Source: Ghiorsea sp.
GTDB taxonomy: Bacteria > Pseudomonadota > Zetaproteobacteria > Mariprofundales > Mariprofundaceae
Assembly: GCA_027019685.1 (NCBI GenBank)
Contig: JALUWH010000201.1
Location: forward strand, 1 to 43,816
Length of the DNA: 43,816 nucleotides
Direction of reading: 5' to 3'
Shown in pieces: positions 8,937-16,827 of this stretch. The notes under the pieces were generated by a model. The model made no database searches and had not been told where the DNA came from. It was given only the letters and a program-made list of their open reading frames with translations. The translations under genes were made by a program, and so were the position numbers. How positions within the stretch are numbered: the first letter of the stretch is position 1; the number at the start of each line of letters is the position of its first letter.

Positions 8937-9482
8937 ATGGTTAAGCAAAAAATAAACATTCCACCACGCCCACCACTTGCATTGTTGCAACAGCAAGCAG
9001 TTTGGCTTTCGTTCGTACTGTTGGCGATTGGTTTACATGTGTTTGAAGCAGCACTACCCAGTTTAGGTCCATGGTTTAAGTTTGGTGTAGCCAATATCAT
9101 GACCTTATTGGCACTGATGTATTTAGGAGCTAGGGCTGCATTCACCCTCGCCATTGCCCGCGTCATCATCGGCAGCATGTTTATCGGCACATTATTCACG
9201 CCCACCTTTTTTATCAGCCTTACTGGTGCCTTATCTGCCGCCACAGTGATGGTGATTTTTTACAAACTCATACCACGCATCAGCCTTATAAGTTTAAGTT
9301 TACTGGCTGCAATCGCCCACATGTCTGGACAATTTATAGCCGTAGAAACATGGTTTATTCAACAGCCTGCCCTGTATTACCTACTACCCCCATTACTATC
9401 CTTATCTTGCATCAGTGGTTGGATCAACGGAGCAATCGCAACATATATATGGCAAAAACTAAAAATGGAGCGCGAACAATGA
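8937..9482 (+). CDS. Gx transporter family / heptaprenyl diphosphate synthase component I-like membrane protein
   Basis: 181-residue polytopic inner-membrane protein with about five or six hydrophobic helices. The segment LPSLGPWFKFGVANIMTLLAL (about 40-60) matches the conserved core of the 'Gx transporter / Hpre_diP_synt_I' family, whose members resemble small ECF-type substrate-binding membrane proteins. The older name comes from an inferred link to prenyl-diphosphate synthesis; no catalytic DDxxD motif is visible here, so a transport role is more plausible. It sits between the NusG-II gene (2 nt upstream) and a DUF924 gene (4-nt overlap downstream). Pairing with NusG-II is a known neighbourhood. 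Substrate unknown. Confidence 0.75.
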   Translation: MVKQKINIPPRPPLALLQQQAVWLSFVLLAIGLHVFEAALPSLGPWFKFGVANIMTLLALMYLGARAAFTLAIARVIIGSMFIGTLFTPTFFISLTGALSAATVMVIFYKLIPRISLISLSLLAAIAHMSGQFIAVETWFIQQPALYYLLPPLLSLSCISGWINGAIATYIWQKLKMEREQ

Positions 9483-10033
9483 ACAAACCCAATATCACGC
9501 ATCAAGACATTATCACTTTCTGGTTTAAAACATTAGCGCCCAAACAATGGTTCATAAAAGATATAGCACTTGATAAACTTATTACTGAGCAGTTTCATGC
9601 CGTACACCATGCCGCCATGCTTGGTGAACTTTATATGTGGCGCGAAACACCTGAAGGCAGGCTTGCCGAAATCATTGTCTTAGACCAGTTTTCTCGCAAT
9701 ATGTTTCGTGATACACCTAAAGCTTTCGCATCGGATACACTTGCTCTAATTCTAGCCCAAGAAGCCATTCGCCAAGGCGATGACCAGCGCATTGATATTG
9801 AGCAACGCTCTTTTATGTATATGCCTTATATGCACAGTGAATCAGCTTTGATCCATGAACAAGCTGTGAAACTATTTGGTCAGCCTGGCGCTGAATACAA
9901 CTATGAATTTGAGTTGAAACATAAGGCTATTATTGACCAGTTTGGGCGTTACCCGCACCGCAACGCAATTTTGGGTCGTAAATCAACACCTAAAGAAATC
10001 GCTTTCCTTAAACAACCTGAATCTTCATTCTAG
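9479..10033 (+). CDS. DUF924 family protein
   Basis: 184-residue cytosolic helical protein. The family hallmark is easily seen: ITFWF at the N-terminus, then EIIVLDQFSRNMFRDTPKAF (about 62-81), later RSFMYMPYMHSE (about 115-126) and FGRYPHRNAILGR near the end. Despite a TPR-like fold, its function is unestablished. The start is ATG 9479, overlapping the preceding stop (ATGA) and preceded by GGAG (9467-9470) at 8 nt. A longer in-frame opening from 9350 overlaps the transporter gene and was rejected. It converges with the small gene behind radC, sharing about 9 bp at the 3' ends. Confidence 0.85.
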   Translation: MNKPNITHQDIITFWFKTLAPKQWFIKDIALDKLITEQFHAVHHAAMLGELYMWRETPEGRLAEIIVLDQFSRNMFRDTPKAFASDTLALILAQEAIRQGDDQRIDIEQRSFMYMPYMHSESALIHEQAVKLFGQPGAEYNYEFELKHKAIIDQFGRYPHRNAILGRKSTPKEIAFLKQPESSF

Positions 10034-10189
10034 ATCATCATCTTTTTTGTTTTCTAAAGGTGGCAGTTTTCGATTGGGTTTATTGTATCTTTTCCATAAA
10101 TAAGAACCCAACCAAATCGCCGCACCTGCAGCTAAAGCATAGATGAGCGCAGAATCTTCACTGGAATTACTTGCAAAGTATCCTTTCAC
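10025..10189 (-). CDS. Predicted small single-pass membrane protein (54 aa) coupled to radC
   Basis: A 54-codon frame begins with GTG at 10189 whose GTGA overlaps the radC stop codon, and ends with TGA at 10025. A GGTGG stretch lies about 9 nt upstream. The product has a polar N-terminus (KGYFASNSSEDS), one hydrophobic segment (ALIYALAAGAAIWLGSYLW, about 14-32) flanked by KR, and a charged acidic tail ending KKDDDLE. Domain and function unrecognised. Evidence for being real: the 4-nt overlap, sensible membrane topology (positive residues on one side) and filling of the gap between radC and the convergent gene. It is too short to be certain. Confidence 0.5.
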   Translation of the reverse strand: MKGYFASNSSEDSALIYALAAGAAIWLGSYLWKRYNKPNRKLPPLENKKDDDLE

Positions 10190-10881
10190 TTTGGCCACCA
10201 ACCTTGTTCTTGGAAGGATAATACCTGTGTGCCCGCCAATAAAAAATGATCCAAAAGCTTAATGTCTAACGTATGACAAGCTTCAATCAGTTGACCCGTT
10301 AAAGCAATATCTTGTTCGCTAGCTAAAGCTGTACCTGCTGGATGATTATGAAAAATAATCAAACCTTTGGCATCCAGTTCCAAAGCACGTTTAATCAAAG
10401 TGCGGGGATATACCACAGCCCTATCCACCGTGCCTTCAAACAATATTTCAGTGGAAATGCACTGGTTTTGTTGATCGGTAAACAGCGCACCAAAGTATTC
10501 AATGCTTTTGTCTTGAAGCTTGAGGCGCAACCAAGCTTTGACCGTTTCGGGTGAGTCTAGCTTAGGTTTTGATGCCAGTTCCGACTCAAGATAACGTACT
10601 TGCGCTGCTTTCATGAGTTTTAAGAACTGCGCCGATTCTTTACCCAAACCTTCAACCGTTTGCAGCTCTTGAGTCTGTGCATCAAACACACCTGCCAAGG
10701 TTTCAAACTGTTTTAATAGGCGCTTGGCAATGGGTTTCACATCTTTGCGAGGAATCGCATATATAAGCAGCAACTCCAATACTTCATATTCATGAAACCC
10801 ATCAAGACCATGCTCGGCAAACCGTTGTTTTAACCTAGCCCTATGACCTTGAACGGACGTATCCATATAGGTATCAACCAA
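10186..10881 (-). CDS. radC: RadC family protein (JAB/MPN metalloprotease fold)
   Basis: 231 residues with the two-part RadC layout: an N-terminal helix-hairpin-helix-like region (VEGLGKESAQFLKLM, about 77-91) and a C-terminal JAMM domain with HNHPAGTALASEQD (about 178-191), the metal-binding HxH...D motif. Family members usually have HNHPSG and PS; here Ala replaces Ser in the first part and the proline is absent. Despite the historical name, a DNA-repair role is not well supported. The reading frame opens with TTG at 10881, preceded by AGGT; ATG at 10866 would shorten it by five codons. It lies 14 nt after the Sel1-repeat gene start region in the glyQS cluster and overlaps the small gene that follows. 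Confidence 0.88.
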   Translation of the reverse strand: MVDTYMDTSVQGHRARLKQRFAEHGLDGFHEYEVLELLLIYAIPRKDVKPIAKRLLKQFETLAGVFDAQTQELQTVEGLGKESAQFLKLMKAAQVRYLESELASKPKLDSPETVKAWLRLKLQDKSIEYFGALFTDQQNQCISTEILFEGTVDRAVVYPRTLIKRALELDAKGLIIFHNHPAGTALASEQDIALTGQLIEACHTLDIKLLDHFLLAGTQVLSFQEQGWWPK

Positions 10882-10895
10882 TCAACAATACCTGA

Positions 10896-12254
10896 TTAAA
10901 AAGCATTGCTCTGAGCTTGTGCTTCTTTCTTTTCCCTAGCAATACGCTGACGTTCAATCTCATCTTGCATCGCTTTATAGTTTTTAGGGTAAGTGTAACG
11001 CATATATGTGGTGGTATCAGGCCAACCTCTAGATACTTTCAGCTTGATACCATCTTTAAGCTGCCATTGATATACAACCTTACCCAAACCAATATTGCCT
11101 GAAGCAGTATCTGGCTCTCCATATTTACTAGCGACCATGTTTTTAATTTTTAAAACTTGTTGGTTATCCATCCTACTTGGAAAAGTATATTGCGCATAAG
11201 CAAACCAATCATTTACAGTGTAACCCATATAAAGTTGGCTACTCCCTTTTAATACCTTAGAAGTATAATAATAATCGCCCCACTTATTTTTGTCTTCTGA
11301 TTTGACTCCTGCACCAGCTTTTTTAATCGCAGCCATCATAACATCACGATTGGCACACTTTATAAAAACTCCAAATAATTTTGTGCTTGCACCTTCTTGG
11401 CATGAAGCCATTTCCATGATTGCCAAGACATCCTTCAAATTATTCTGAGCATGCAGATTCCCCTGCTTCGCAGCCTTGCGATACCAAGCAACAGCTTGTT
11501 GATAATCTTGGGTAACACCTTGACCATTTTGGTACATCCACCCTAAATTATTTTGAGCAGAAGCATGCCCCTGCTCCGCAGCTTTACGATACCAAGCAAC
11601 AGCTTGTTGATAATCTTGAACAACTCCCTGACCATTATCATACATAACCCCTAAATTATACTGAGCATTCACATGCCCCTGCTCCGCAGCCTTACGATAC
11701 CAAGCAACAGCTTGTTGATAATCTTGGAGAACACCTTGACCATTTTTGTACATAACCCCTAAATTAGTCTGAGCCCTCGCATGTCCTTGCTTCGCAGCCT
11801 TACGATACCAAGCAGCAGCCTGCTTATAATCTTGAGCAACTCCCTGACCATTATCATACATAATCCCTAAATTATACTGAGCAGACGCATCCCCCTGCTC
11901 CGCAGCCTTGCGATACCAAGCAACAGCTTGTTGATAATCTTGAGCAACTCCCTGACCATTATCATACATAACCCCTAAATTATACTGAGCATTCGCATAC
12001 CCCTGCTCCGCAGCTTTACGATACCAAGCAACAGCTTGTTGATAATCTTGGGGAACACCTTGACCATTTTTGTACATAACCCCTAAATTATACTGAGCAA
12101 CCTTATTACCTGATTTCGCCAGCGGTTCCCAAAAAGTAAATGCTATGGCATAATCTTTTTGATTATATGCAACAAGACCTTTGTCAAAATTGTCATTTGC
12201 CCAAGATATATTTGAAAAGCATAATAAGATTGTTAAAAGAATTAGTTTTTTCAT
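10896..12254 (-). CDS. Exported Sel1-like repeat protein with uncharacterised C-terminal domain
   Basis: 452 residues. A signal peptide (MKKLILLTILLCFSNISWA) targets it to the envelope. Residues about 36-280 are Sel1-type TPR repeats of 36 residues, with the recurring pattern AVAWYRKAA-QG-A-AQYNLGVMY-NGQGV-QDYQQ. Five full units are flanked by one degenerate unit at each end. The remaining 170 residues hold a domain I do not recognise (motifs CQEGASTKLFGVF, NKWGDYYYTS, KYGEPDTASGN), ending in a charged helix (DEIERQRIAREKKEAQAQ). Such proteins are usually protein-interaction scaffolds. GAGGGG five bases before the ATG supports the start. It follows glyS by 30 nt and precedes radC by 14 nt; the functional link to either is unclear. 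Confidence 0.85.
   Translation of the reverse strand: MKKLILLTILLCFSNISWANDNFDKGLVAYNQKDYAIAFTFWEPLAKSGNKVAQYNLGVMYKNGQGVPQDYQQAVAWYRKAAEQGYANAQYNLGVMYDNGQGVAQDYQQAVAWYRKAAEQGDASAQYNLGIMYDNGQGVAQDYKQAAAWYRKAAKQGHARAQTNLGVMYKNGQGVLQDYQQAVAWYRKAAEQGHVNAQYNLGVMYDNGQGVVQDYQQAVAWYRKAAEQGHASAQNNLGWMYQNGQGVTQDYQQAVAWYRKAAKQGNLHAQNNLKDVLAIMEMASCQEGASTKLFGVFIKCANRDVMMAAIKKAGAGVKSEDKNKWGDYYYTSKVLKGSSQLYMGYTVNDWFAYAQYTFPSRMDNQQVLKIKNMVASKYGEPDTASGNIGLGKVVYQWQLKDGIKLKVSRGWPDTTTYMRYTYPKNYKAMQDEIERQRIAREKKEAQAQSNAF
11496..12035 (-). repeat. Five tandem 108-bp coding repeats in the Sel1 gene
   Basis: The DNA itself, not only the protein, is repetitive. Units of exactly 108 bp (36 codons) recur with few substitutions; a visible anchor is the plus-strand string GATACCAAGCAACAGCTTGTTG about every 108 bases, shown here in full only as a marker of the unit (key 20 bases: TACCAAGCAACAGCTTGTTG). 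The near-identity implies recent expansion or gene conversion. Confidence 0.9.
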
Positions 12255-12284
12255 CGTTTCCCCTCTTTTTTGTATATTTTAAAT

Positions 12285-14360
12285 TTAAGCTAACCTTGAT
12301 ACATCAGCAAGACGTAAGAATAACCCTCGTAACCTTGCCAACAATGCCAAACGATTCGTTTTAATAGCATCATCATCAGCCATCACCATCACCCCATCAA
12401 AGAAGGTATCTACAGGCTCTCTCAAACCTGCCAACACTTGAAGTTGAGCTTTTGCATTATCTGGGAAGTTACCCTCAGCTTGCTGCAATGCTTTGAACAA
12501 TGCTTTTTCTGCATCTTCCGCCATCAAGCTTTCATCAATATTAGTGCTAACATCGCCCGCTTTTTTCAATATATTCGCAATACGTTTATTCGCCGCAGCC
12601 ACAGCTTGCCCAGCTTCTGAATCTGCAAACCCTGTTAATAAACTCGCCACTTTCAAATGCTGATGCAATGGCAATGCCAAATTCGCACCCAATGCTGCAT
12701 CACATGCAGGTTTGGTCACATCAAAGCCTTCAGCTAGACCCAAGAAACGCTCATGAATAAAGGTAAGCACGGCTGCCTGAGTTTCATCACTAATCGCAAT
12801 GGTTACCCGCTGTTGATTCCATTGCTTAGATGCTTCCTGCAACACATCCTGCAAGGTCATATCAATCGGATTGTTTTCATCCGCCAACAAACGTACAAGC
12901 CCAATGGCTGCACGACGCAAGGCAAATGGGTCAGCACTTGCCGTTGGAATTTTACCCAAGTGGAAATAACCCAACAACTTATCTGCGCGTTCAACCACAG
13001 CAATAGCTTTGGCAATTGGTGAAATTGGCAAATCATCATCTGCACCTGCTGGGGCATAATGTTGGCTGATGGCTTGCGAGACTTCTTTGCTTTCACCATC
13101 CATGTCTGCGTAAATACCACCCATATAACCTTGTAGTTCAGGGAACTCGCCCACCAAACCAGTGGTTAAGTCGGATTTACATAAATATGCTGCACGTTGC
13201 GCTACATTAGCATCCACACCCAGCTTATCTGCATTATCCAACACAAAACCACGCAAGCGGCGCACTTGGTCGCCCACCATGCCAAGCCCATCTTGGAATA
13301 CGATTTCAGATAATTTTTCTACGCGTGATTCCAATGTTTCTTTCGGGTCACGCTCAAAGAAGAACATCGCATCAGCCAAACGTGCATTAACCACGCGCTC
13401 ATTGCCATGCGCCACCATGGCAGGGTCTTTGGACTTGATGTTGGCAACTGCAAAAAACACATTGGATGTGTTGCCATCTTTATCTTTGGTCGAGAAGCAG
13501 CGTTGATGATGCTTGAGCTCAATACGGCTCACTTCAATCGGTAACTTCAAAAATTCTTCCAAATAATGTCCTGTAATCACATGCGGCCATTCGGTTAAGT
13601 CGGTGACTTCTTCAACCAAATCATCATCTTCCACCAAGGATACACCCACAGCCTTCGCTGCCTCTGATAAACCTTGCGCAATGCTCGCTTTCCGCGCTGC
13701 CCTATCAGCAACTACCATACGCTCATTCAGCCAAGCAAACGGGTCTGTAACACTGATGTCACCCTTAGCGTCTTTACACATTCTATGACCATAAGATGCT
13801 GTACCCGCTTGAATACCTGCAAACTCAAATGGAATCACATCATCGCCCAAACGCGCCACAATCCAGCGAATCGGACGAATAAATGCATCGCTCCTCGTAT
13901 CCCCATCCTGCCATTGCATTTGTTTAGGGCTTGGCAAACCACGCAAAGTTGCAGGCATGGATTCAGCAATAATATCAGCCACTTTTTTACCTTTGACTGT
14001 GATAGTCGCTTTCATATATTTGGCTTTACCATCACCTTTATCGGTAAACTCAAAATCGGATACATTTAAACCTGATTTCCGCGCAAAACCTTCCGCAGCC
14101 TTGGTTGGTTCACCATCTTTGAGTGCGATATTTTCAGGAGGCCCCCAAATCACTTGCTCGCGATCTGCTTGCATAATCGGGCAATTTTCAGCATGAACCA
14201 ATAAGCGGCGAGGCGTTACACCCAACACCAAATCCGATGTTTCAATATTTGCATCATTAAACACTTTAGCCAGCGCTGTTTTCAAAGCATTACCCATGCG
14301 AGGCGCAACACCTGCAGGGATTTCTTCTACACCAATTTCAATCAACAATGGTTTTTTCAT
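12285..14360 (-). CDS. glyS: Glycyl-tRNA synthetase, beta subunit
   Basis: 691 residues, the standard size for the beta subunit of the bacterial alpha2-beta2 glycyl-tRNA synthetase, which charges tRNA-Gly with the alpha subunit. The N-terminus KKPLLIEIGVEEIPAGVAP, the LPSPKQMQW and IRPIRWIVARLG blocks, and the C-terminal anticodon-binding (DALR-like) region ending in NRLALLARLRGLFLRLADVS are all family hallmarks. Start ATG 14358-14360 overlaps the stop of a 22-codon linker ORF; AAGGTGG lies about 8 nt upstream. It lies 61 nt downstream of glyQ, the normal order. Start and identity are secure. Confidence 0.97.
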   Translation of the reverse strand: MKKPLLIEIGVEEIPAGVAPRMGNALKTALAKVFNDANIETSDLVLGVTPRRLLVHAENCPIMQADREQVIWGPPENIALKDGEPTKAAEGFARKSGLNVSDFEFTDKGDGKAKYMKATITVKGKKVADIIAESMPATLRGLPSPKQMQWQDGDTRSDAFIRPIRWIVARLGDDVIPFEFAGIQAGTASYGHRMCKDAKGDISVTDPFAWLNERMVVADRAARKASIAQGLSEAAKAVGVSLVEDDDLVEEVTDLTEWPHVITGHYLEEFLKLPIEVSRIELKHHQRCFSTKDKDGNTSNVFFAVANIKSKDPAMVAHGNERVVNARLADAMFFFERDPKETLESRVEKLSEIVFQDGLGMVGDQVRRLRGFVLDNADKLGVDANVAQRAAYLCKSDLTTGLVGEFPELQGYMGGIYADMDGESKEVSQAISQHYAPAGADDDLPISPIAKAIAVVERADKLLGYFHLGKIPTASADPFALRRAAIGLVRLLADENNPIDMTLQDVLQEASKQWNQQRVTIAISDETQAAVLTFIHERFLGLAEGFDVTKPACDAALGANLALPLHQHLKVASLLTGFADSEAGQAVAAANKRIANILKKAGDVSTNIDESLMAEDAEKALFKALQQAEGNFPDNAKAQLQVLAGLREPVDTFFDGVMVMADDDAIKTNRLALLARLRGLFLRLADVSRLA

Positions 14361-14425
14361 CGCTTTGCCACCTTAGAAACTTTGCTGCCGCACATGATTA
14401 AAATAACACCCATTATTTTATTCAT
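14357..14425 (-). CDS. 22-codon linker ORF between glyQ and glyS
   Basis: A minimal frame, ATG 14425 to TGA 14357, encodes a 22-residue peptide (starting MNKIMGVILIMCGS). Its start overlaps the glyQ stop and its stop overlaps the glyS start, both as ATGA. The peptide has a short hydrophobic stretch followed by Cys-Gly-Ser and a basic tail, vaguely like a tiny lipoprotein signal. It exactly tiles the 61-nt spacer and would let ribosomes pass from glyQ to glyS without leaving the message. It may matter only as a translational bridge; whether the peptide itself has a role is unknown. Confidence 0.4.
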   Translation of the reverse strand: MNKIMGVILIMCGSKVSKVAKR

Positions 14426-15279
14426 GATTCTACCCCCGCATACCCTTGGGCAACGGTGCGCGATAATCCTCGCACCCTGCCAATAAAGCGTTGCCGCTCT
14501 GCCACAGAAATTGCACCACGCGCATCAAGTAAGTTAAAAGCATGAGAAGCTTTGATCACTTCCTCATACGCAGGTAAAAACAAATCATTTTCAGCCAGTT
14601 TTTTACAATCTTTTTCAGCTTGGTCGAATTGCTGTTGCAAAAATTCGATATTCGCATGTTCAAAGTTGTATGCGGAAAACTCTTGTTCATTGCGCAAAAA
14701 CACATCGCCATACATCACCTTTTTACCATCAGGCTGCTCCACCCACACAAGGTCATACACATTTTCTACGCCTTGGATATACATCGCCAAGCGCTCTAAA
14801 CCATAAGTAATCTCGCCCGGTGTACGGCTAAGCTCCACACCACCTACTTGTTGGAAGTAGGTAAACTGAGTTACTTCCATGCCATTAAGCCAGACTTCCC
14901 AACCCAAGCCCCATGCACCAAGCGTTGGCGATTCCCAATCATCTTCCACAAAACGAATATCGTGAACATCCGTATCAATGCCAATCTCACGCAACGATGC
15001 CAGATACAAATCCAAAATATCTTCGGGTGCAGGCTTTAAAATCACCTGAAACTGATAATAATGTTGTAAGCGGTTGGGGTTTTCACCATAGCGGCCATCT
15101 GTTGGGCGGCGGCATGGCTGCACATAAGCTGTGCGCCAATCTTTATCATCCAACACACGCAAAAATGTAGATGGGTGAAACGTGCCTGCACCCATAGAAC
15201 TATCATAAGGCTGCTGCACTACGCAGCCCTGCTTTGCCCAAAAGTGCTGCAATGTCAGCAATAAATCTTGAAATGTCAC
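14422..15279 (-). CDS. glyQ: Glycyl-tRNA synthetase, alpha subunit
   Basis: 285 residues; the catalytic class II subunit of the heterotetrameric GlyRS. The N-terminal TFQDLLLTLQHFWAKQGC, MGAGTFHPSTFLRVL, VQPCRRPTDGRYGENPNR and LGAWGLGWEVWLNGMEVTQF blocks are diagnostic of GlyQ. Start is GTG at 15279, supported by GGAG 9 nt upstream; there is no better ATG. Followed by the linker ORF and glyS, then the Sel1 gene, radC and a small membrane gene without a visible terminator, so all may share transcripts. About 160 bp separates it from a divergent membrane-protein gene. Confidence 0.97.
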   Translation of the reverse strand: MTFQDLLLTLQHFWAKQGCVVQQPYDSSMGAGTFHPSTFLRVLDDKDWRTAYVQPCRRPTDGRYGENPNRLQHYYQFQVILKPAPEDILDLYLASLREIGIDTDVHDIRFVEDDWESPTLGAWGLGWEVWLNGMEVTQFTYFQQVGGVELSRTPGEITYGLERLAMYIQGVENVYDLVWVEQPDGKKVMYGDVFLRNEQEFSAYNFEHANIEFLQQQFDQAEKDCKKLAENDLFLPAYEEVIKASHAFNLLDARGAISVAERQRFIGRVRGLSRTVAQGYAGVES

Positions 15280-15438
15280 GGTTAAACGCTCCGATAAAAA
15301 ATATACAAAAAGATAATTTGCCGCAAACTATAACCCATCACGCATTTTCGTCATTACATAAGTTCTTTTTGTCTTTCCCCCTTATTATCCGCATAGTAAG
15401 CCAATGCGTATAATGGTTAAAAGGGTGAAACATATATC

Positions 15439-16011
15439 ATGAATACACCTGCTCATGCCATCATCAACTTGTTGTTAGCTGGCAAGACAAACCGCAAACA
15501 ATATGCCTTACCTATTATGATAGGCGCGCTTCTGCCCGACTTTTCTATGTTTCTATTTTATGTATGGGAAAAATATAAGGGTGTATCCGAAAGCATTATC
15601 TGGAATGATTTGTATCACCAACCTGCATGGCAAGCTCTCTTCAATACTTTTCATTCATTCCCTTTGCTGGCAGTGGCCTGTTTTGTAGCATGGCGAGCCC
15701 GACTAACCACATGGGCTGTATTTTTTGCCAGTATGTTTGTCCACTCAATTTTCGATTTTCCTGTGCATCATAATGATGCACACCAACACTTTTTTCCTTT
15801 CTCTGACTATCAGTTTATCAGCCCAATTTCTTACTGGGATCCCGCTCATTATGGGTTGTGGGTAGGTGGTTTAGAATTACTGACTGTTCTGGTTGGCTCT
15901 GCATTTATATTACGACAAGCAGAAAAAAGAACCGCCTTAAAACGAAGCGTGCTGGCAATCGCCAGTATCTACCTCATCTTTTGGGGTTTTGCTTTGCTTA
16001 TGTGGTTGTAA
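15439..16011 (+). CDS. YdjM-like membrane protein (putative membrane-bound metal-dependent hydrolase)
   Basis: 190 residues, about five hydrophobic helices. It opens with MNTPAHAIINLLL, the signature start of proteins related to YdjM/DUF457 and often loosely labelled 'cobalamin biosynthesis CobQ' or 'membrane-bound metal-dependent hydrolase'. Candidate metal ligands are His6, the Asp of ALLPDFSMFL, His and Asp of FVHSIFDFPVHHNDAHQHF, and the later WDPAHYGLW. Enzymatic activity has not been established for this subgroup, and there is no cobalamin gene nearby. The 3' end overlaps the convergent GST gene by 14 bp. Confidence 0.7.
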   Translation: MNTPAHAIINLLLAGKTNRKQYALPIMIGALLPDFSMFLFYVWEKYKGVSESIIWNDLYHQPAWQALFNTFHSFPLLAVACFVAWRARLTTWAVFFASMFVHSIFDFPVHHNDAHQHFFPFSDYQFISPISYWDPAHYGLWVGGLELLTVLVGSAFILRQAEKRTALKRSVLAIASIYLIFWGFALLMWL

Positions 16012-16672
16012 CAACTTTCGAACTAAGATAACCACCCGTTTTTCTCAGATATTCCAAAAAAATCTCATCAAAGTTATCCACAACTGAATGTTTAACCGAC
16101 TCCCGCTTTAAAACTGTCTCGCTCCAATCAGCCACCCTTTCACTAAACAGGTTAAGTTTATGCAACTGTTCAGCCAATTGTAGACGCAAGAATATAGGGG
16201 CGTATGCCGCATCAACCAAAGAAAAATGCTTACCTGCAAAATAAGGGCCATCAGCATCAATAACTTTCTCTAACTGATTAAATTGCTCAGCTAGCTTCTC
16301 CTTTAATTCACCAAACTCTTTTTCATCCTCTTCACGCAACATTGCAAACATAGTCATGGTGATTGCTGAAGCAAACTCTGTCCATGAACGGTGTTTTGCT
16401 TTTTCTAGTAAATCTTTGGGATGAAGGCTTGGCGCATAACATTCGTCAAGATACTCAGCAATAACTGCCGACTCAAAAACAACAGTATCGTCAACTTTTA
16501 ATACAGGCACTTTCCCTAAAGGCGAGAGCTCTGTAAACCAATTGGGTAAGTTCTTAAGATCAATATAGGTCGTCTTATAGGCAATATTTTTCTCACATAA
16601 TATAATGGCTGAACGTTGAACAAAGGGGCAAACTTTAAAACTTATTAATTCAGGTTGTGATTGAGAATCCAT
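15998..16672 (-). CDS. Glutathione S-transferase family protein (Cys-type, omega-like)
   Basis: 224-residue soluble GST-fold protein. The N-terminal thioredoxin-like domain (about 1-80) carries CPFVQR with Cys15, the omega/beta-class cysteine active site that favours thiol-transfer or dehydroascorbate-type reactions over classic conjugation. LSPLGKVPVLKVDD and FESAVIAEYLDE form the glutathione-binding strand and helix. The helical C-terminal domain includes FSLVDAAYAPIFLRL. The start is ATG 16672 with AGGAG a few bases upstream; the longer in-frame opening to 16768 adds a segment lacking family similarity. gshA is in the same window. Divergent from the deiodinase-like gene. Confidence 0.88.
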   Translation of the reverse strand: MDSQSQPELISFKVCPFVQRSAIILCEKNIAYKTTYIDLKNLPNWFTELSPLGKVPVLKVDDTVVFESAVIAEYLDECYAPSLHPKDLLEKAKHRSWTEFASAITMTMFAMLREEDEKEFGELKEKLAEQFNQLEKVIDADGPYFAGKHFSLVDAAYAPIFLRLQLAEQLHKLNLFSERVADWSETVLKRESVKHSVVDNFDEIFLEYLRKTGGYLSSKVVTTT

Positions 16673-16827
16673 GATACCTCTCCTGTGCTGCTGCTGTGCC
16701 TTATTGAGTAAATGCGGCAGGTATTGTATAGTGAATACCTGTTGGATAGTAACGGCGAAAGCATTCATTATGGACTGTTTGCTCTTCTGTTCATCGCATC
16801 ATACATACGCTACTCAGGAGAAAACAT

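Noticed and set aside
11460..12143. Regularly spaced repeats as a CRISPR array
   Set aside because: The period is exactly 36 codons in an open frame and encodes Sel1 repeats; there are no unique spacers.
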